Of a DNA stretch of 64,000 nucleotides, positions 46,436 to 58,461 are shown one piece after another. The notes beneath the pieces are model-generated. The model did not search any database and was not told the DNA's origin. It was given only the letters and a program-made list of their open reading frames with translations. Source of the DNA: Pseudorhizobium pelagicum (lineage in GTDB: Bacteria; Pseudomonadota; Alphaproteobacteria; Rhizobiales; Rhizobiaceae); contig JOKI01000007.1 of assembly GCA_000722615.1 (NCBI GenBank), forward strand, positions 141,623 to 205,622, given 5' to 3'. How positions within the stretch are numbered: the first letter of the stretch is position 1; each line of letters starts with the position of its first letter. Both the position numbers and the translations under genes were made by a program.

Positions 46436-46953
46436 GCCGGCTTCCTGGATGCTCCGAGGAAGGCGATCGCGGCAAGGATGAGGCTTGCGATGACGTTCCA
46501 TCCGGCAAAGGACAGTCCGAGCACGCGCAGCGATGCCTCCGTGCAGGACGGGCCGTGGAAGGCGTTTAGGTCGTCGAGCAGGCTGCCGGCATTGGTGGCG
46601 GTCCCCGTGACGCTGGTGGCGCAGGTCGCCGGCCCTTCCCAGAAGCCCCATTCGACGCCGGAATGGTAGACGCCCATGCCGGCGCCGACGAGCATCAGCA
46701 GGCCGACGACGACGAGCAGGCTGCGCACGGTCCAGGCCGGGAGGCGGAAGCTGGCCGCAAGCACCGCCGCGATGCCGACCGGGATGCCGTAGTAGTAGGG
46801 ATCGCGCTGCAGCAGGCACAGCGCGCAGGGAATGTAGCCACCGATATGCTGGAAGCCGAGCGCCCCGCCGACGGTGGCCACCATGCCCAGGGTCAGCGCC
46901 GCCGCATAGGCGGCATAGGTCCGGGAGGCGTCATTGGAAAGAACGGGGGCCAT
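46432..46953 (-). CDS. dsbB: DsbB-family disulfide-bond formation protein
   Basis: A 173-residue quinone-linked membrane protein with four helices. The redox pair is 'CALC' in the first periplasmic loop, followed by 'QRDPYYYGI'; a second pair is in 'GPATCATS' and 'GPSCTEAS'. DsbB reoxidises DsbA. This variant has the second loop pattern of the rhizobial/DsbI-like group. It converges with the HNH gene. Confidence 0.88.
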   Translation of the reverse strand: MAPVLSNDASRTYAAYAAALTLGMVATVGGALGFQHIGGYIPCALCLLQRDPYYYGIPVGIAAVLAASFRLPAWTVRSLLVVVGLLMLVGAGMGVYHSGVEWGFWEGPATCATSVTGTATNAGSLLDDLNAFHGPSCTEASLRVLGLSFAGWNVIASLILAAIAFLGASRKPA

Positions 46954-47109
46954 GGGTTTCTCCTGCGCGAGGGCGCACGCGCGCCCGGTGCTCCCTTAGA
47001 TCAAACATCGGGCGGCTGTAAACGCCGCCGCTCGCCTCGCCGATGGTGGCGCCACCACATTGGCGTGATCCATGCGGGTTCTGACGGGGTTGGCTGAGGG
47101 AGATGATCG

Positions 47110-47194
47110 TGGTGCCCCGTGCCGGAATCGAACCAGCACTCCTCTCGGAACCTGATTTTGAGTCAGGCGCGTCTACCAATTCCGCCAACGGGGC
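47110..47194 (-). tRNA. tRNA-Leu (anticodon CAA)
   Basis: An 85-nt class II tRNA on the minus strand. The acceptor GCCCCGT pairs with ACGGGGC, the D-arm reads GGCGGAATTGGTAGACGC, and the anticodon stem CCTGA/TCAGG encloses CTCAAAA, giving CAA. A short variable arm and the T-arm GCTGG/CCGGC are followed by discriminator A and an encoded CCA. Confidence 0.95.
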
Positions 47195-47243
47195 ACGGAC
47201 GGTACGGCAAGCGCTCTACCATGCGGTGCCGCTGGCTTGCAAG

Positions 47244-47273
47244 GCACAAGTCGGCCGACGCATCGACTTGTGC
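47244..47273. repeat. Perfect 10-bp inverted repeat upstream of tRNA-Leu
   Basis: GCACAAGTCG and CGACTTGTGC flank a 10-nt spacer. The repeat is 50 bases upstream of the tRNA 5' end and about 218 bases upstream of the acyl-CoA synthetase start, in the longest gene-free stretch (47195-47490). It could be an operator or a hairpin; no T-run follows on either strand. Confidence 0.7.
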
Positions 47274-47490
47274 GCCGGTGGGACGGCGTCACTTTCTGCA
47301 TTGGAATTTACTTGCGCAGCCCGACTGATCTGCCCGTTGCGGGGTCGAACGGCGCTCATGGCTGCGTTGAATTGACGCAGCCCTGCATGACCCGCGGGTT
47401 CTGAAGGAGCGGGAAGCAGCCGCGGCCGCGCCTTGTGGCTCCCATCCGCCGATGCTAGCAGAGGATGGAGCGCCCACGCGAAACCAGGCC

Positions 47491-49122
47491 ATGCTGCTGC
47501 CCCAGACCTCATCCTACGACGCGCTTGTCCGCGATTTCCAATGGCAGATCCCGTCGCCTCTCAACATCGGCGAGGCTGTCAGCGACGCCTGGGCGGCGAT
47601 CGATCCTTCGCGCATCTGCCTGGAGCATTTCAGCCCCGACGGGCGGCACCTTTCCATGACCTACGGCGCGCTTTCGGCGCGTTCCGCCTCGCTCGCCAGC
47701 GGGTTTTGCGAACTCGGTCTTGGCCGGGGAGACCGGATCGCGATCCTGCTGCCGCAGGGGTTCGAGACCGTCACCGCGCATGTGGCCATCTACAAGATGG
47801 GCGCGATTGCCCTGCCGCTGGCGCTCCTCTTTGGGGAAGAGGCGCTGGAATACCGGCTGAAGGCGGCGGGGGCAGCGGCCATCGTTACCAATGCCTTCGG
47901 GCTGAGCCGGCTGCGGGCCATTCTTCCGGCGGTGCCAGAGCTCCGGCATGTGATCGTGACGGGTGACGGCGCGTCCCCGGAGTCTCTCGGATTCGACCAA
48001 TTGGTCGACCGGCATCCCGGGCCGTTCCCGGTGGTCGCAACGCAGCCCGACGATCCGGCGCTGATGATATTCACCTCCGGCACCACCGGCCCGCCGAAGG
48101 CGGCGCTGCACGGCCACCGGGTGCTCGCCGGGCATATCCCGGGCTTCCAGATGGGGCACGACCTGGCGCCGCAGCCGGGCGACCGGATCTGGACGCCCTC
48201 CGACTGGGCCTGGGCCGGTGGGCTCCTCAACGTGCTTTTGCCGGCGCTGATGCTCGGCATTGCGGTCGTTTCCTCGCCGCCGCAGAAGTTCGATGCCGAG
48301 ATGGCCTTCCGCATCCTGTCGGAGATGAAGGTCCGCAATGCCTTCATCCCGCCGACGGCGCTCCGGCTCCTGAGATCGGTGCGCAACCCCCGCGACCGCT
48401 ATGCGCTCGACCTCAGGACCATCGCCTCGGCCGGCGAGGCGCTGGGCCGCGAGACCTTCGAATGGGCGCGGGACACGCTCGGCGTCACCGTCAACGAGCT
48501 TTTCGGCCAGACGGAATGCAATTTCGTGCTCGGCTCCTCGGCAGCCTTGGGGATTTCGCGCGCCGGTGCCATCGGACGAGCGGTGCCGGGCCACCGGGTC
48601 GCGATCGTCGACGCGGCGGGCGCGGAAGTGCCGACGGGTGAGACCGGCCAGATCGCGGTCCGATCCCCGGATCCGGTGATGTTCCTCGGCTACTGGAACG
48701 ACCCGGAGGCGACGGCTGCGAAATTTGCCGATGGCTGGCTTTTGACCGGCGACCTTGGGCGGATGGATAGCGAAGGCTATGTCGAATTCATCGGCCGCGA
48801 CGACGATGTCATCACCTCCTCCGGCTACCGCATCGGGCCGAGCGAGATCGAAGACTGTCTCTGCGGCCATCCGGCCGTCCGGCTGGCGGCCGTGGTGGGC
48901 AAGCCGGATCGGCTGCGCACCGAGATCGTCAAAGCCTATGTGGTGCCGGCCAACGGCTATGCGCCGGGCCCCGGGCTTGCCGATGAGCTGCGGGACTGGG
49001 TGAAGAACCGGCTTTCGATGCACGAGTATCCGCGGGAAATCGCCTTCGTCGACGACCTGCCGCTGACCACCAGCGGCAAGGTGATCCGCCGCATGCTGCG
49101 GCAGCGTGCGGCGGCGGAGTGA
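47491..49122 (+). CDS. Acyl-CoA synthetase (AMP-forming)
   Basis: A 543-residue adenylating enzyme that makes an acyl-CoA from a carboxylic acid, ATP and CoA. The P-loop is 'TSGTTGPPKAALHGHR', with 'ELFGQTECN', 'WLLTGDLG' and the C-terminal 'SGKVIRR' Lys motif. Sequence style fits medium-chain or acetyl-CoA-synthetase-like enzymes; the acid is not decided. The ATG at 47491 is chosen by family length, as no strong ribosome site is seen. Acyl-CoA fed here can enter the etf-linked beta-oxidation encoded at 38-41 kb. Confidence 0.88.
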   Translation: MLLPQTSSYDALVRDFQWQIPSPLNIGEAVSDAWAAIDPSRICLEHFSPDGRHLSMTYGALSARSASLASGFCELGLGRGDRIAILLPQGFETVTAHVAIYKMGAIALPLALLFGEEALEYRLKAAGAAAIVTNAFGLSRLRAILPAVPELRHVIVTGDGASPESLGFDQLVDRHPGPFPVVATQPDDPALMIFTSGTTGPPKAALHGHRVLAGHIPGFQMGHDLAPQPGDRIWTPSDWAWAGGLLNVLLPALMLGIAVVSSPPQKFDAEMAFRILSEMKVRNAFIPPTALRLLRSVRNPRDRYALDLRTIASAGEALGRETFEWARDTLGVTVNELFGQTECNFVLGSSAALGISRAGAIGRAVPGHRVAIVDAAGAEVPTGETGQIAVRSPDPVMFLGYWNDPEATAAKFADGWLLTGDLGRMDSEGYVEFIGRDDDVITSSGYRIGPSEIEDCLCGHPAVRLAAVVGKPDRLRTEIVKAYVVPANGYAPGPGLADELRDWVKNRLSMHEYPREIAFVDDLPLTTSGKVIRRMLRQRAAAE

Positions 49123-49144
49123 GATCCGCCCTTGACGGTTGCGG

Positions 49145-50434
49145 TTACTCCGGGCGGCGCGCGATCGACAGGATCTTCTGCCTCAGCAGGCGTGCCATGT
49201 TGCGGGTGCTGTTGTACATGTGAAGCTGGTTGGCGGCCTGGCGCACGTCGCGGTCGCTGTTGCGGGCAAGCCCGATCACCAGCGTTCCCATCTCCTCCCG
49301 CTCTCTCCAGAACCGGCTCATGATCGAGTGGTCGGGCACGGCGCAGGAGTCCGACCGCAGGATGTTGGCGTCGTCCAGATGCCATTCGGTCAGCTTCACC
49401 ATCAGCAGCTTCCCGGGCGAGTAGCGGGCGAAATCCTCGTCGTAGGCGGTCTTCCAGGTGAAGGCTTCGCCGGCCATCACGAAGACGATCATCGAGGCGA
49501 TCGCCTTGCCCTCGAACTCGACGGTGTGGATGCGCACCGCATCGATTTCGGCGAGATTGGTGATCGCCTCGCGGGCGAAGGCGGAGCGGTAGCGGTCGTT
49601 GATCAGGGCCGAACGCTTGCGGCCCTTCCAGCCCTTCGCCTCGAGTGCCAGGAATTCCTCCATCTTCAGGCGCACCGCCTCCGGCTGGCGGGCAACCGCA
49701 TATTCGAGCCGGCCCTTCTTGGCCAGCTGCCGCCACTGGCGGGCGAGGTCGCGGTAGTGGTGGGAGGAAATGGCATCCTTCAGATAGGTTTCCGCCGGCT
49801 CCGCGCTGTCGAGCATCGGCCTCACCATGGTGTCGGTCAGCGTCACCGGCATGTCGCGAGACACCGCAACGGCGCGCATCAGCTGCGCGAAGCGGCCGTT
49901 GACGCGGATCTGGGGGATCACCAGGACCGAGGGCAGGCGGGCCTCGGGTTTTGCGAGCGCCTCCAGAAGATTGTCGAGCGTTTCGGCCGCACCCTCGGCA
50001 TCCACCAGCGGCGTACCGAGCGGACCGAAGGGATTGGCCCAGACCCGGATGATCGCCGGGCCGATCGAGAAGCCCGGTTTTTCGACCGTGAAGGGCATCA
50101 GCAGCCGCATCCGGCTGCGTTCCCCGTGCTCGTCGCGGATCAGCGCGAAACGGACCTGCTTGTCCTCGACCCGCGGCATGGCCGGCGCCAGCAGGCCGGC
50201 GCTGAAGAAGATGTTAGGCTCCATCGCCCGATTGGTCAGGAACTCCAGTTCCTGCTGCATCTCGTAGCCGAAGGAGGCCGGATAGAGGCAGAGATCCCGG
50301 CCTCCCTGGCCGATGGCGATCTGGATGTCGGCGTCGGGGCGGTCGCGCTGCCACGCGGGTGAGAGCGGTTGCGGCCATCCTGCGCCCGGCAGGCCTTCGA
50401 AATCAGGGCTGTTTGGGGGTGGAGCCATCGTCAT
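49145..50434 (-). CDS. GNAT/FemAB-like acetyltransferase (BioF2/CelD type)
   Basis: A 429-residue protein. The C-terminal half (about 250-400) matches the Acetyltransf_6 (BioF2-like, FemAB/GNAT fold) domain: 'LKMEEFLALEAKGWKG', 'FEGKAIASMIVFVM' and 'ITWKTAYDEDF'-like 'FTWKTAYDEDF'. Such proteins acylate polysaccharides or cell-wall precursors. The ATG overlaps the flippase stop as ATGA, so the two are translationally coupled and probably act on one glycan. It converges with the acyl-CoA synthetase gene. The acceptor is unknown. Confidence 0.8.
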   Translation of the reverse strand: MTMAPPPNSPDFEGLPGAGWPQPLSPAWQRDRPDADIQIAIGQGGRDLCLYPASFGYEMQQELEFLTNRAMEPNIFFSAGLLAPAMPRVEDKQVRFALIRDEHGERSRMRLLMPFTVEKPGFSIGPAIIRVWANPFGPLGTPLVDAEGAAETLDNLLEALAKPEARLPSVLVIPQIRVNGRFAQLMRAVAVSRDMPVTLTDTMVRPMLDSAEPAETYLKDAISSHHYRDLARQWRQLAKKGRLEYAVARQPEAVRLKMEEFLALEAKGWKGRKRSALINDRYRSAFAREAITNLAEIDAVRIHTVEFEGKAIASMIVFVMAGEAFTWKTAYDEDFARYSPGKLLMVKLTEWHLDDANILRSDSCAVPDHSIMSRFWREREEMGTLVIGLARNSDRDVRQAANQLHMYNSTRNMARLLRQKILSIARRPE

Positions 50435-51852
50435 GCAGCCTTGGAATGCGCGGAGGGGTGGTGACGCACGAGCGCAAACAGCACGATGCCGAGCGTGCGT
50501 CGCAGGGCCAGATGCAGAAGCAGCGTCTCGATCATCATGGCGATTGCGGTCGCGATCGCGGCGCCCGTCAAGCCATAGCGGGGGATGAGGATGATGTTCA
50601 GCAGGATGCTGGCGACCAGCACGACGCCATAGACGAGCACGCAGAGCTTCTGGTGTCCGGCCATGCTGAGCAGCACCTCGCCGGGGCCGATCAGGGCCTT
50701 GGCCAGGATGCCGGCAAAGAGGATCGGCAGCAGCCAGTAGCCTTCGGTGAAGGCCTCGCCGAACAGGGCCAGCAGCTGCCGGCCGAGGAGGAGAAGCGTC
50801 AGGCCGATGACCAGCGCCGGCCAGAAGCTCCAGCGGGCCGCCTGGCCGGCAAAGTCGGCCAGGGCCGCGCGGTCGTCGGTGGCAAGGAGGATGGAGAAGC
50901 GTGGCCCCGCGGCAGCCTTCACGGCGAAGGCGACGAACTGGACCAGCACGATGATCTTCGTGGCGGCGAAATAGATCCCCACCTGGTCGGGCGGCAGGTA
51001 GAGACCGACGACCACGACGTCGGCATTGGTCAGCAGGAAGCCGATGCCGTCGATCAGGAAGATCGGCAGCGTATAGGCCAGCCATTCCGCCGGCTCGAGC
51101 CGCAGCTTGCCTTGCCCATAGGTGTGCCGCAGCCGGCGGCGCAGACGCACGTATTGCACGAGCGTGGTGAGGTAGGTTGCCGCCAGTGCCGACTGCATCG
51201 CCGTCACGGCGGTGTCGGGCGCCCCCATCCATACGGCCGCCACCATGAAGACGAGGATCAGGGTGGGACGGGCGAGGAAGGTCGGGCTGAGCGCCGTCAT
51301 CGTCCAGCCGTTTGCGCGTGCCGTGCCGTCCAGCACGTCGCCGAGCGCAATCATCGGCAGGGTGGCGAGCGCCAGAAACAGCGGCACCAGCCAGTAGGTC
51401 TCGAACAGATGCGGAAAGAGCTCCAGGACCAGGAAGCCGATGGCGGCAAGGACGGTCGCGGAGATCAGGGCGGAGAGGCGGGCCGTGACGTTGAGGCCGC
51501 GGGCGGCGGCGAGATCGCCGAGCGCCTCGTGGTGCGGCAGGAAACGGATGACCGAACTCTGGAAGCCGAGGCAGGAGAGACTGCCGCCGAGGATCACCAG
51601 AACCCAGACGAAGGCGAAGATGCCGTATTCGAACTCGCCCATCAGCCGCGCCAGGATGATCTGGGACACGAAGGCGATGGCGGCGCTGACGATGCGGATC
51701 GCGAAGGCGGTCAGCGCCTGGCCCTGCGCCCGCGCCGTTTCTCCGTCGTTCTCGAGCGTTCCCGCCAGCCGGGCGCGCCACGGCGTCAGCCGGGTGCGCA
51801 GCCTCTGCGGCAGGAATCTCTCCGCTGTGTCGATGATCGCCATGATCGGCAC
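50431..51852 (-). CDS. Polysaccharide flippase (oligosaccharide/MATE-like, PST family)
   Basis: A 473-residue integral membrane protein with about 12-14 hydrophobic helices. It shows family-typical stretches 'VSQIILARLMGEFEYGIFAFVW' region, 'NADVVVVGLYLPPDQVGIYFAA' and 'NIILIPRYGLTGAAIATAIA'. Such proteins flip lipid-linked sugar units across the inner membrane. The start is GTG at 51852; an ATG three codons on is also possible. No glycosyltransferase or polymerase is adjacent, so the product is unknown. Confidence 0.87.
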   Translation of the reverse strand: MPIMAIIDTAERFLPQRLRTRLTPWRARLAGTLENDGETARAQGQALTAFAIRIVSAAIAFVSQIILARLMGEFEYGIFAFVWVLVILGGSLSCLGFQSSVIRFLPHHEALGDLAAARGLNVTARLSALISATVLAAIGFLVLELFPHLFETYWLVPLFLALATLPMIALGDVLDGTARANGWTMTALSPTFLARPTLILVFMVAAVWMGAPDTAVTAMQSALAATYLTTLVQYVRLRRRLRHTYGQGKLRLEPAEWLAYTLPIFLIDGIGFLLTNADVVVVGLYLPPDQVGIYFAATKIIVLVQFVAFAVKAAAGPRFSILLATDDRAALADFAGQAARWSFWPALVIGLTLLLLGRQLLALFGEAFTEGYWLLPILFAGILAKALIGPGEVLLSMAGHQKLCVLVYGVVLVASILLNIILIPRYGLTGAAIATAIAMMIETLLLHLALRRTLGIVLFALVRHHPSAHSKAA

Positions 51853-51971
51853 GCAATACTCACATCAAACAAAAACGCTGACGCCAGTCTTGCCACGGCA
51901 GGGTTAACAATCCTTTCGAAGCACCCGGTCTGCCCGGTCATTCTCCGTTTTCCACAAGGTGCCGAAACGAG

Positions 51972-51995
51972 GAATGCCGCCCGGAGGCGGCATTC
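51972..51995 (-). terminator. Hairpin terminator downstream of secA
   Basis: GAATGCCGCC and GGCGGCATTC form a perfect 10-bp stem with a 4-nt loop, 32 bases past the secA stop on the minus strand. A short CTCGTTTC run follows. It is also 120 bases upstream of the flippase start. Confidence 0.65.
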
Positions 51996-52027
51996 TCGAC
52001 AGTCTCGGCGATCTCAGGCGCGTCGGC

Positions 52028-54748
<2,721 letters not shown>

Positions 54749-54862
54749 CAGAATGGTCCTTTCCCAAGATCTTTACTAAGATTGCGAAGCTGCAGGCCGG
54801 TTTTTCAGTCCCGACGAATGCCCGCCGCGCCCGGAAACTCTTCTGGACGCAAAGTTGCGTGA

Positions 54863-54891
54863 CAGATAAGAGGGGGGTCGAATGATGTCAA
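54863..54891 (-). promoter_or_regulatory. Sigma70-type promoter of secA
   Basis: On the minus strand TTGACA (54891-54886) and TATCTG (54868-54863) are separated by 17 bases. The -35 is perfect. The secA leader would be about 110 bases; no SecM-like ORF is evident in it. Confidence 0.6.
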
Positions 54892-54995
54892 CGGTGACGG
54901 CCGATACACAAAGGCCACATTCCGATGTTTGTGAAGGCATTCCGGCCGGTTTCAGGCGCTTCTGAGACCGGTGTCCAATCTCGAAAGGTGACTTG

Positions 54996-55841
54996 ATGTT
55001 GCGCCACAAATTCCTCGCTTCGGCTGCGCTTGCTCTCGCGGTTTCCTTCAGCGCTCCTGCCTTCGCGCAGGAAGACGCCATTGTCGCCAAGGTCGGCGAG
55101 ATGGAGATCCGCCAGTCCGAGCTCGATCTTGCCATTGCCAACCTTGATCCGCAGCTGCAGCAGCTTCCCGATGAACAGAAGCGCGTTGCCGCGCTCTCCG
55201 GTGCCATCGACGTGAAGCTTCTGGCCCAGGGTGCCGTCAACGAAGGTATCCGCGATACCGAAGACTTCAAGAAGCGGATGAGCTACATCACCGATCGCGA
55301 GCTGCACAATTCCTATTTCCGCACCCATGTGGTGGATGCCGTGACCGAGGATGAGGTCAAGGCGCGCTACGAGAAGGAAATCGCGGCTCTTCCCAAGCAG
55401 GAAGAGGTCAATGCCCGCCACATCCTGGTGAAGACCGAGGAAGAGGCCAAGGCGGTCATCGCGGAACTCGACGCCGGCAAGGACTTCGCCGAACTTGCCA
55501 AGACGACCTCCGAGGACTCCAACAAGTCTGACGGCGGCGACCTCGGCTGGTTTGCCAAGGGCCGCATGGTTCCCGAGTTCGAGGAAGCAGCCTTCGCACT
55601 GGAAAAGGGCGCCTACACCAAGACGCCGGTCCAGTCGCAGTTCGGTTTCCACGTCATCAAGCTCGAAGATCGTCGCGACGTTCAGCCGCCGGCCTTCGAG
55701 CAGGTCGAGCCGCAGATCCGCCAGCTGGTGATGCGCGACAAGTATCTCGCGCTCATCGCGGAAGCCAAGACCGAGCAGAAGGTCGAGATCATGGACGAAG
55801 CCCTGCGCAAGGGCTATGAGGACGTGAACAAGGCTCTCTGA
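54996..55841 (+). CDS. Periplasmic peptidyl-prolyl isomerase (parvulin, SurA/PrsA-like)
   Basis: A 281-residue exported chaperone. The signal peptide ends 'APAFAQ'; a SurA-like N-terminal helical region (about 28-130) is followed by one rotamase domain (about 140-235: '[13 protein letters not shown]', '[20 protein letters not shown]', '[14 protein letters not shown]'). It helps fold outer-membrane proteins or lipoproteins. The ATG after an AAAGGTGAC site is preferred to the adjacent TTG. A strong terminator follows. Confidence 0.9.
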   Translation: MLRHKFLASAALALAVSFSAPAFAQEDAIVAKVGEMEIRQSELDLAIANLDPQLQQLPDEQKRVAALSGAIDVKLLAQGAVNEGIRDTEDFKKRMSYITDRELHNSYFRTHVVDAVTEDEVKARYEKEIAALPKQEEVNARHILVKTEEEAKAVIAELDAGKDFAELAKTTSEDSNKSDGGDLGWFAKGRMVPEFEEAAFALEKGAYTKTPVQSQFGFHVIKLEDRRDVQPPAFEQVEPQIRQLVMRDKYLALIAEAKTEQKVEIMDEALRKGYEDVNKAL

Positions 55842-55858
55842 GCCAGACGCGCTTCAGC

Positions 55859-55885
55859 AAAGGGCCCGCCGTTCGCGGGCCCTTT
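55859..55885 (+). terminator. Rho-independent terminator after the parvulin gene
   Basis: AAAGGGCCCGC and GCGGGCCCTTT form a perfect 11-bp stem around CGTTC, starting 18 bases after the stop. The A/T ends make it bidirectional. argJ begins 37 bases later. Confidence 0.9.
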
Positions 55886-55921
55886 GGCTATTCTAGGAAA
55901 TCTGTCGGTCCGGGTTGTCTC

Positions 55922-57163
55922 ATGTCCACTTCCGTTTCGCCCCTCGCTCCCAAGTCCTATCCCGAGATGCCGGCACTGCGCGGTGTCCGCATGGCCACTG
56001 CCGCGGCCGGCATCAAGTACAAGAACCGGACGGATGTGCTGCTGATGGTCTTCGACCAGCCGGCTGCCGTGGCCGGCGTCTTCACCCGTTCCAAATGCCC
56101 CTCCGCCCCCGTCGACTTCTGTCGCGGCAACCTGCCGCGGGGCGAGGCGCGGGCCGTCGTCGTCAACTCCGGCAATGCGAACGCCTTCACCGGCGCCAAG
56201 GGCCGGGCGGCGACGCAGCTGACGGCGCAGTCGGCGGCGGCGGCCGTGGGATGCTCCGAGGACCAGGTTTATCTGGCCTCGACGGGCGTGATCGGCGAGC
56301 CGCTCGACGCCACCAAGTTTGCCGGCGTCCTCGGCGACATGCATGTCCAGGCGCAACCGGGCTTCTGGCAGGAGGCCGCCAAGGCCATCATGACCACCGA
56401 CACCTATCCGAAGGTCGCCACCCGCTCCACCGAGATCGGCGGCGTGCCGGTCACCATCAACGGCATCGCCAAGGGCGCCGGCATGATCGCGCCCGACATG
56501 GCGACCATGCTTTCCTTCGTGGTGACGGACGCGGATATCGACGCCGCCGTGCTGCAGGCGCTCCTGTCGGCCGGCGTCGAGCCTACCTTCAATTCGATGA
56601 CCGTCGACAGCGATACCTCGACCTCCGACACGCTGATGCTGTTTGCGACCGGTGCCACGGCAGCCGACGGGCAGGACAGGGTGACGACCGCCGACGACCC
56701 GCGGCTTGCCGGCTTTCGTGCCGCTCTGAACGACCTCCTCAAGGATCTGGCGCTGCAGGTGGTCCGGGACGGCGAAGGCGCCCGCAAGATGGTGGAGATT
56801 ACCGTAACCGGCGCCGAAACCGATCAGGCGGCCAAGCGCATCGCGCTCTCGATCGCCAATTCGCCGCTGGTGAAGACGGCGGTGGCCGGCGAAGACGCCA
56901 ACTGGGGCCGCATCGTCATGGCCGTCGGCAAGGCCGGCGAGATGGCCGACCGCGACCGGCTGGCGATCTGGTTCGGCGACGTGCGCGTGGCCGTCGACGG
57001 GGAGCGGGATCCGCATTATTCGGAGGCTGCCGCGACCGCCGTGATGCAGCAGGAAGACATTCCGGTCCGGGTCGATCTCGGGCTAGGGGACGGTTCGGCC
57101 ACCGTGTGGACCTGCGATCTGACCAAGGAATATGTCGCCATCAACGGCGACTATCGGAGCTGA
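55922..57163 (+). CDS. argJ: Bifunctional ornithine acetyltransferase / N-acetylglutamate synthase
   Basis: A 413-residue enzyme that transfers acetyl from N-acetylornithine to glutamate, recycling acetyl in arginine synthesis. The self-cleavage site A194-T195 ('DMATML') yields the two subunits with N-terminal Thr nucleophile. '[10 protein letters not shown]' and 'GMIAPDM' are family signatures. Whether it also uses acetyl-CoA (bifunctional) cannot be told. A GNAT gene follows 7 bases later. Confidence 0.96.
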   Translation: MSTSVSPLAPKSYPEMPALRGVRMATAAAGIKYKNRTDVLLMVFDQPAAVAGVFTRSKCPSAPVDFCRGNLPRGEARAVVVNSGNANAFTGAKGRAATQLTAQSAAAAVGCSEDQVYLASTGVIGEPLDATKFAGVLGDMHVQAQPGFWQEAAKAIMTTDTYPKVATRSTEIGGVPVTINGIAKGAGMIAPDMATMLSFVVTDADIDAAVLQALLSAGVEPTFNSMTVDSDTSTSDTLMLFATGATAADGQDRVTTADDPRLAGFRAALNDLLKDLALQVVRDGEGARKMVEITVTGAETDQAAKRIALSIANSPLVKTAVAGEDANWGRIVMAVGKAGEMADRDRLAIWFGDVRVAVDGERDPHYSEAAATAVMQQEDIPVRVDLGLGDGSATVWTCDLTKEYVAINGDYRS

Positions 57164-57170
57164 GGTGAAG

Positions 57171-57947
57171 ATGCAGGCAACGTCCCCCGCCAGCAATCTG
57201 CCGCTCGTCCGGCGCCTGGAAGCCGTCGGCTTCCGCGCCTGGCCGGCTGCGACCGTCATCTACGACGGCAGCTGGCAGGTGCGGCTGGCCGGCGGGCATC
57301 CCTCGAAGCGGCTCAACTGCGTGGTGCCGCTCGATCCCTCGGACTGCCGCGACATGGATCTGCGGCTGGAGAAGGCCCGCAAGCGCTTCCAGTCCTATGG
57401 CCGTCCGCTGCTGCTGCGGCAGACGCCGCTTGCGTCGCCGCAACTGATCGAGCATCTCGCCGCGGAAGGCTGGGAACGGTTCGAGACGGTGAAGGTGATG
57501 ACCACGGAACTCGGGCGCCTGGCGCTGCCGGATACCATCGACCACCTGCCCAGCCACGACATCGGCCGCTTCGTCGATGCCAGTCTCTCCGTCACCGGCG
57601 AGGATGCCGGGCTGAAGCCGGCGCTGGCGGAGGTGCTGAGCGCCATCAAGCCGGCGAGCGGGCTGTTCGTCATCGAGGAGCCGCCGCATGGCCCCGTGGC
57701 CGTCGCTCTTTGCGTCCAGGACAACGATCTCGCGGGCGTCATGGAACTGGCCGTTGCCGCGGCCTTTCGCCAACGGGGACTGGGCGTCGAGATCCTGACC
57801 TCGGCGCTGCGGTGGGCGCGCATCAGCGGTGCCCGCGCCGCCTGGCTGCAGGTGCTCGACAGCAATGCGCCGGCGCTGGCGCTCTACCGCAAGTTCGGCT
57901 TCCGTGAGGCCTACGAGTATCACTACTGGCGCGAGGCGCAGCGATGA
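57171..57947 (+). CDS. GNAT-family N-acetyltransferase
   Basis: A 258-residue protein whose C-terminal half (about 130-255) is a GNAT domain. Its acetyl-CoA loop is 'AAAFRQRGLGVEI', followed by 'LQVLDSNAPALALYRKFGF'. The N-terminal half may be a second, degenerate GNAT repeat. The ATG at 57171 sits after GAGGTGAAG. It lies between argJ and mutT, coupled to the latter by ATGA. The substrate is unknown. Confidence 0.85.
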   Translation: MQATSPASNLPLVRRLEAVGFRAWPAATVIYDGSWQVRLAGGHPSKRLNCVVPLDPSDCRDMDLRLEKARKRFQSYGRPLLLRQTPLASPQLIEHLAAEGWERFETVKVMTTELGRLALPDTIDHLPSHDIGRFVDASLSVTGEDAGLKPALAEVLSAIKPASGLFVIEEPPHGPVAVALCVQDNDLAGVMELAVAAAFRQRGLGVEILTSALRWARISGARAAWLQVLDSNAPALALYRKFGFREAYEYHYWREAQR

Positions 57948-58357
57948 CGGTGGAACCCCGGCGCCTGCTCCTGGTGGCGGCCTGCGCGCTCGTCGATACG
58001 GACGGGCGCATCCTGCTGGCGCAGCGTCCCGAGGGCAAGAGCCTCGCCGGTCTCTGGGAGTTCCCGGGCGGCAAGGTGGAGGCCGGCGAGACGCCGGAGG
58101 AAACGCTGGTCCGCGAGCTGGAGGAAGAGCTCGGCATCGTCACGAAGATCCCGTGCCTCGCGCCGCTGACATTCGCGAGCCACACCTATGAGAGCTTCCA
58201 CCTGCTGATGCCGCTCTACATCTGCCGGCGCTACGAGGGTATTCCCGTCGGGCGCGAGGGCCAGGCGATCAAATGGGTGCGCAGCCGCGACCTGCGCTCC
58301 TATCCGATGCCGCCCGCGGACGAGCCCCTGATCCCGTTCCTGCAGGACTTGCTTTAA
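57944..58357 (+). CDS. mutT: 8-oxo-dGTP diphosphatase MutT
   Basis: A 137-residue Nudix hydrolase that removes oxidised dGTP. The Nudix box 'GKVEAGETPEETLVRELEEE' is complete, with 'LAGLWEFPGGK' before it. The length and the 'PEGKSLAGLWEFPGGK' region are typical of MutT. It overlaps the GNAT gene by 4 bases. Confidence 0.93.
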   Translation: MTVEPRRLLLVAACALVDTDGRILLAQRPEGKSLAGLWEFPGGKVEAGETPEETLVRELEEELGIVTKIPCLAPLTFASHTYESFHLLMPLYICRRYEGIPVGREGQAIKWVRSRDLRSYPMPPADEPLIPFLQDLL

Positions 58358-58388
58358 TGTCACGCCTGCGGCCCGAATTGGAACGCCG

Positions 58389-58403
58389 TTAACAGATCGT
58401 TTA
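58389..58403 (+). promoter_or_regulatory. CtrA-like box upstream of the membrane protein / pilin pair
   Basis: TTAA-N7-TTTA is one mismatch from the full CtrA consensus TTAA-N7-TTAA. A further TTAAC lies at 58414. It is 58 bases before the ATG at 58462. CtrA control of pilin genes is known in related species. Confidence 0.4.
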
Positions 58404-58461
58404 TCCAATTGTCTTAACGTTGTCTTTCACCAAGGCAGTAATTGCGTGACGAGGCTTTGCG

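Noticed and set aside
49145-51856. A 903-codon frame spanning the GNAT gene and the flippase
   Set aside because: The 5' half is an out-of-frame reading of the flippase; only the 3' part from 50434 is the real GNAT gene.
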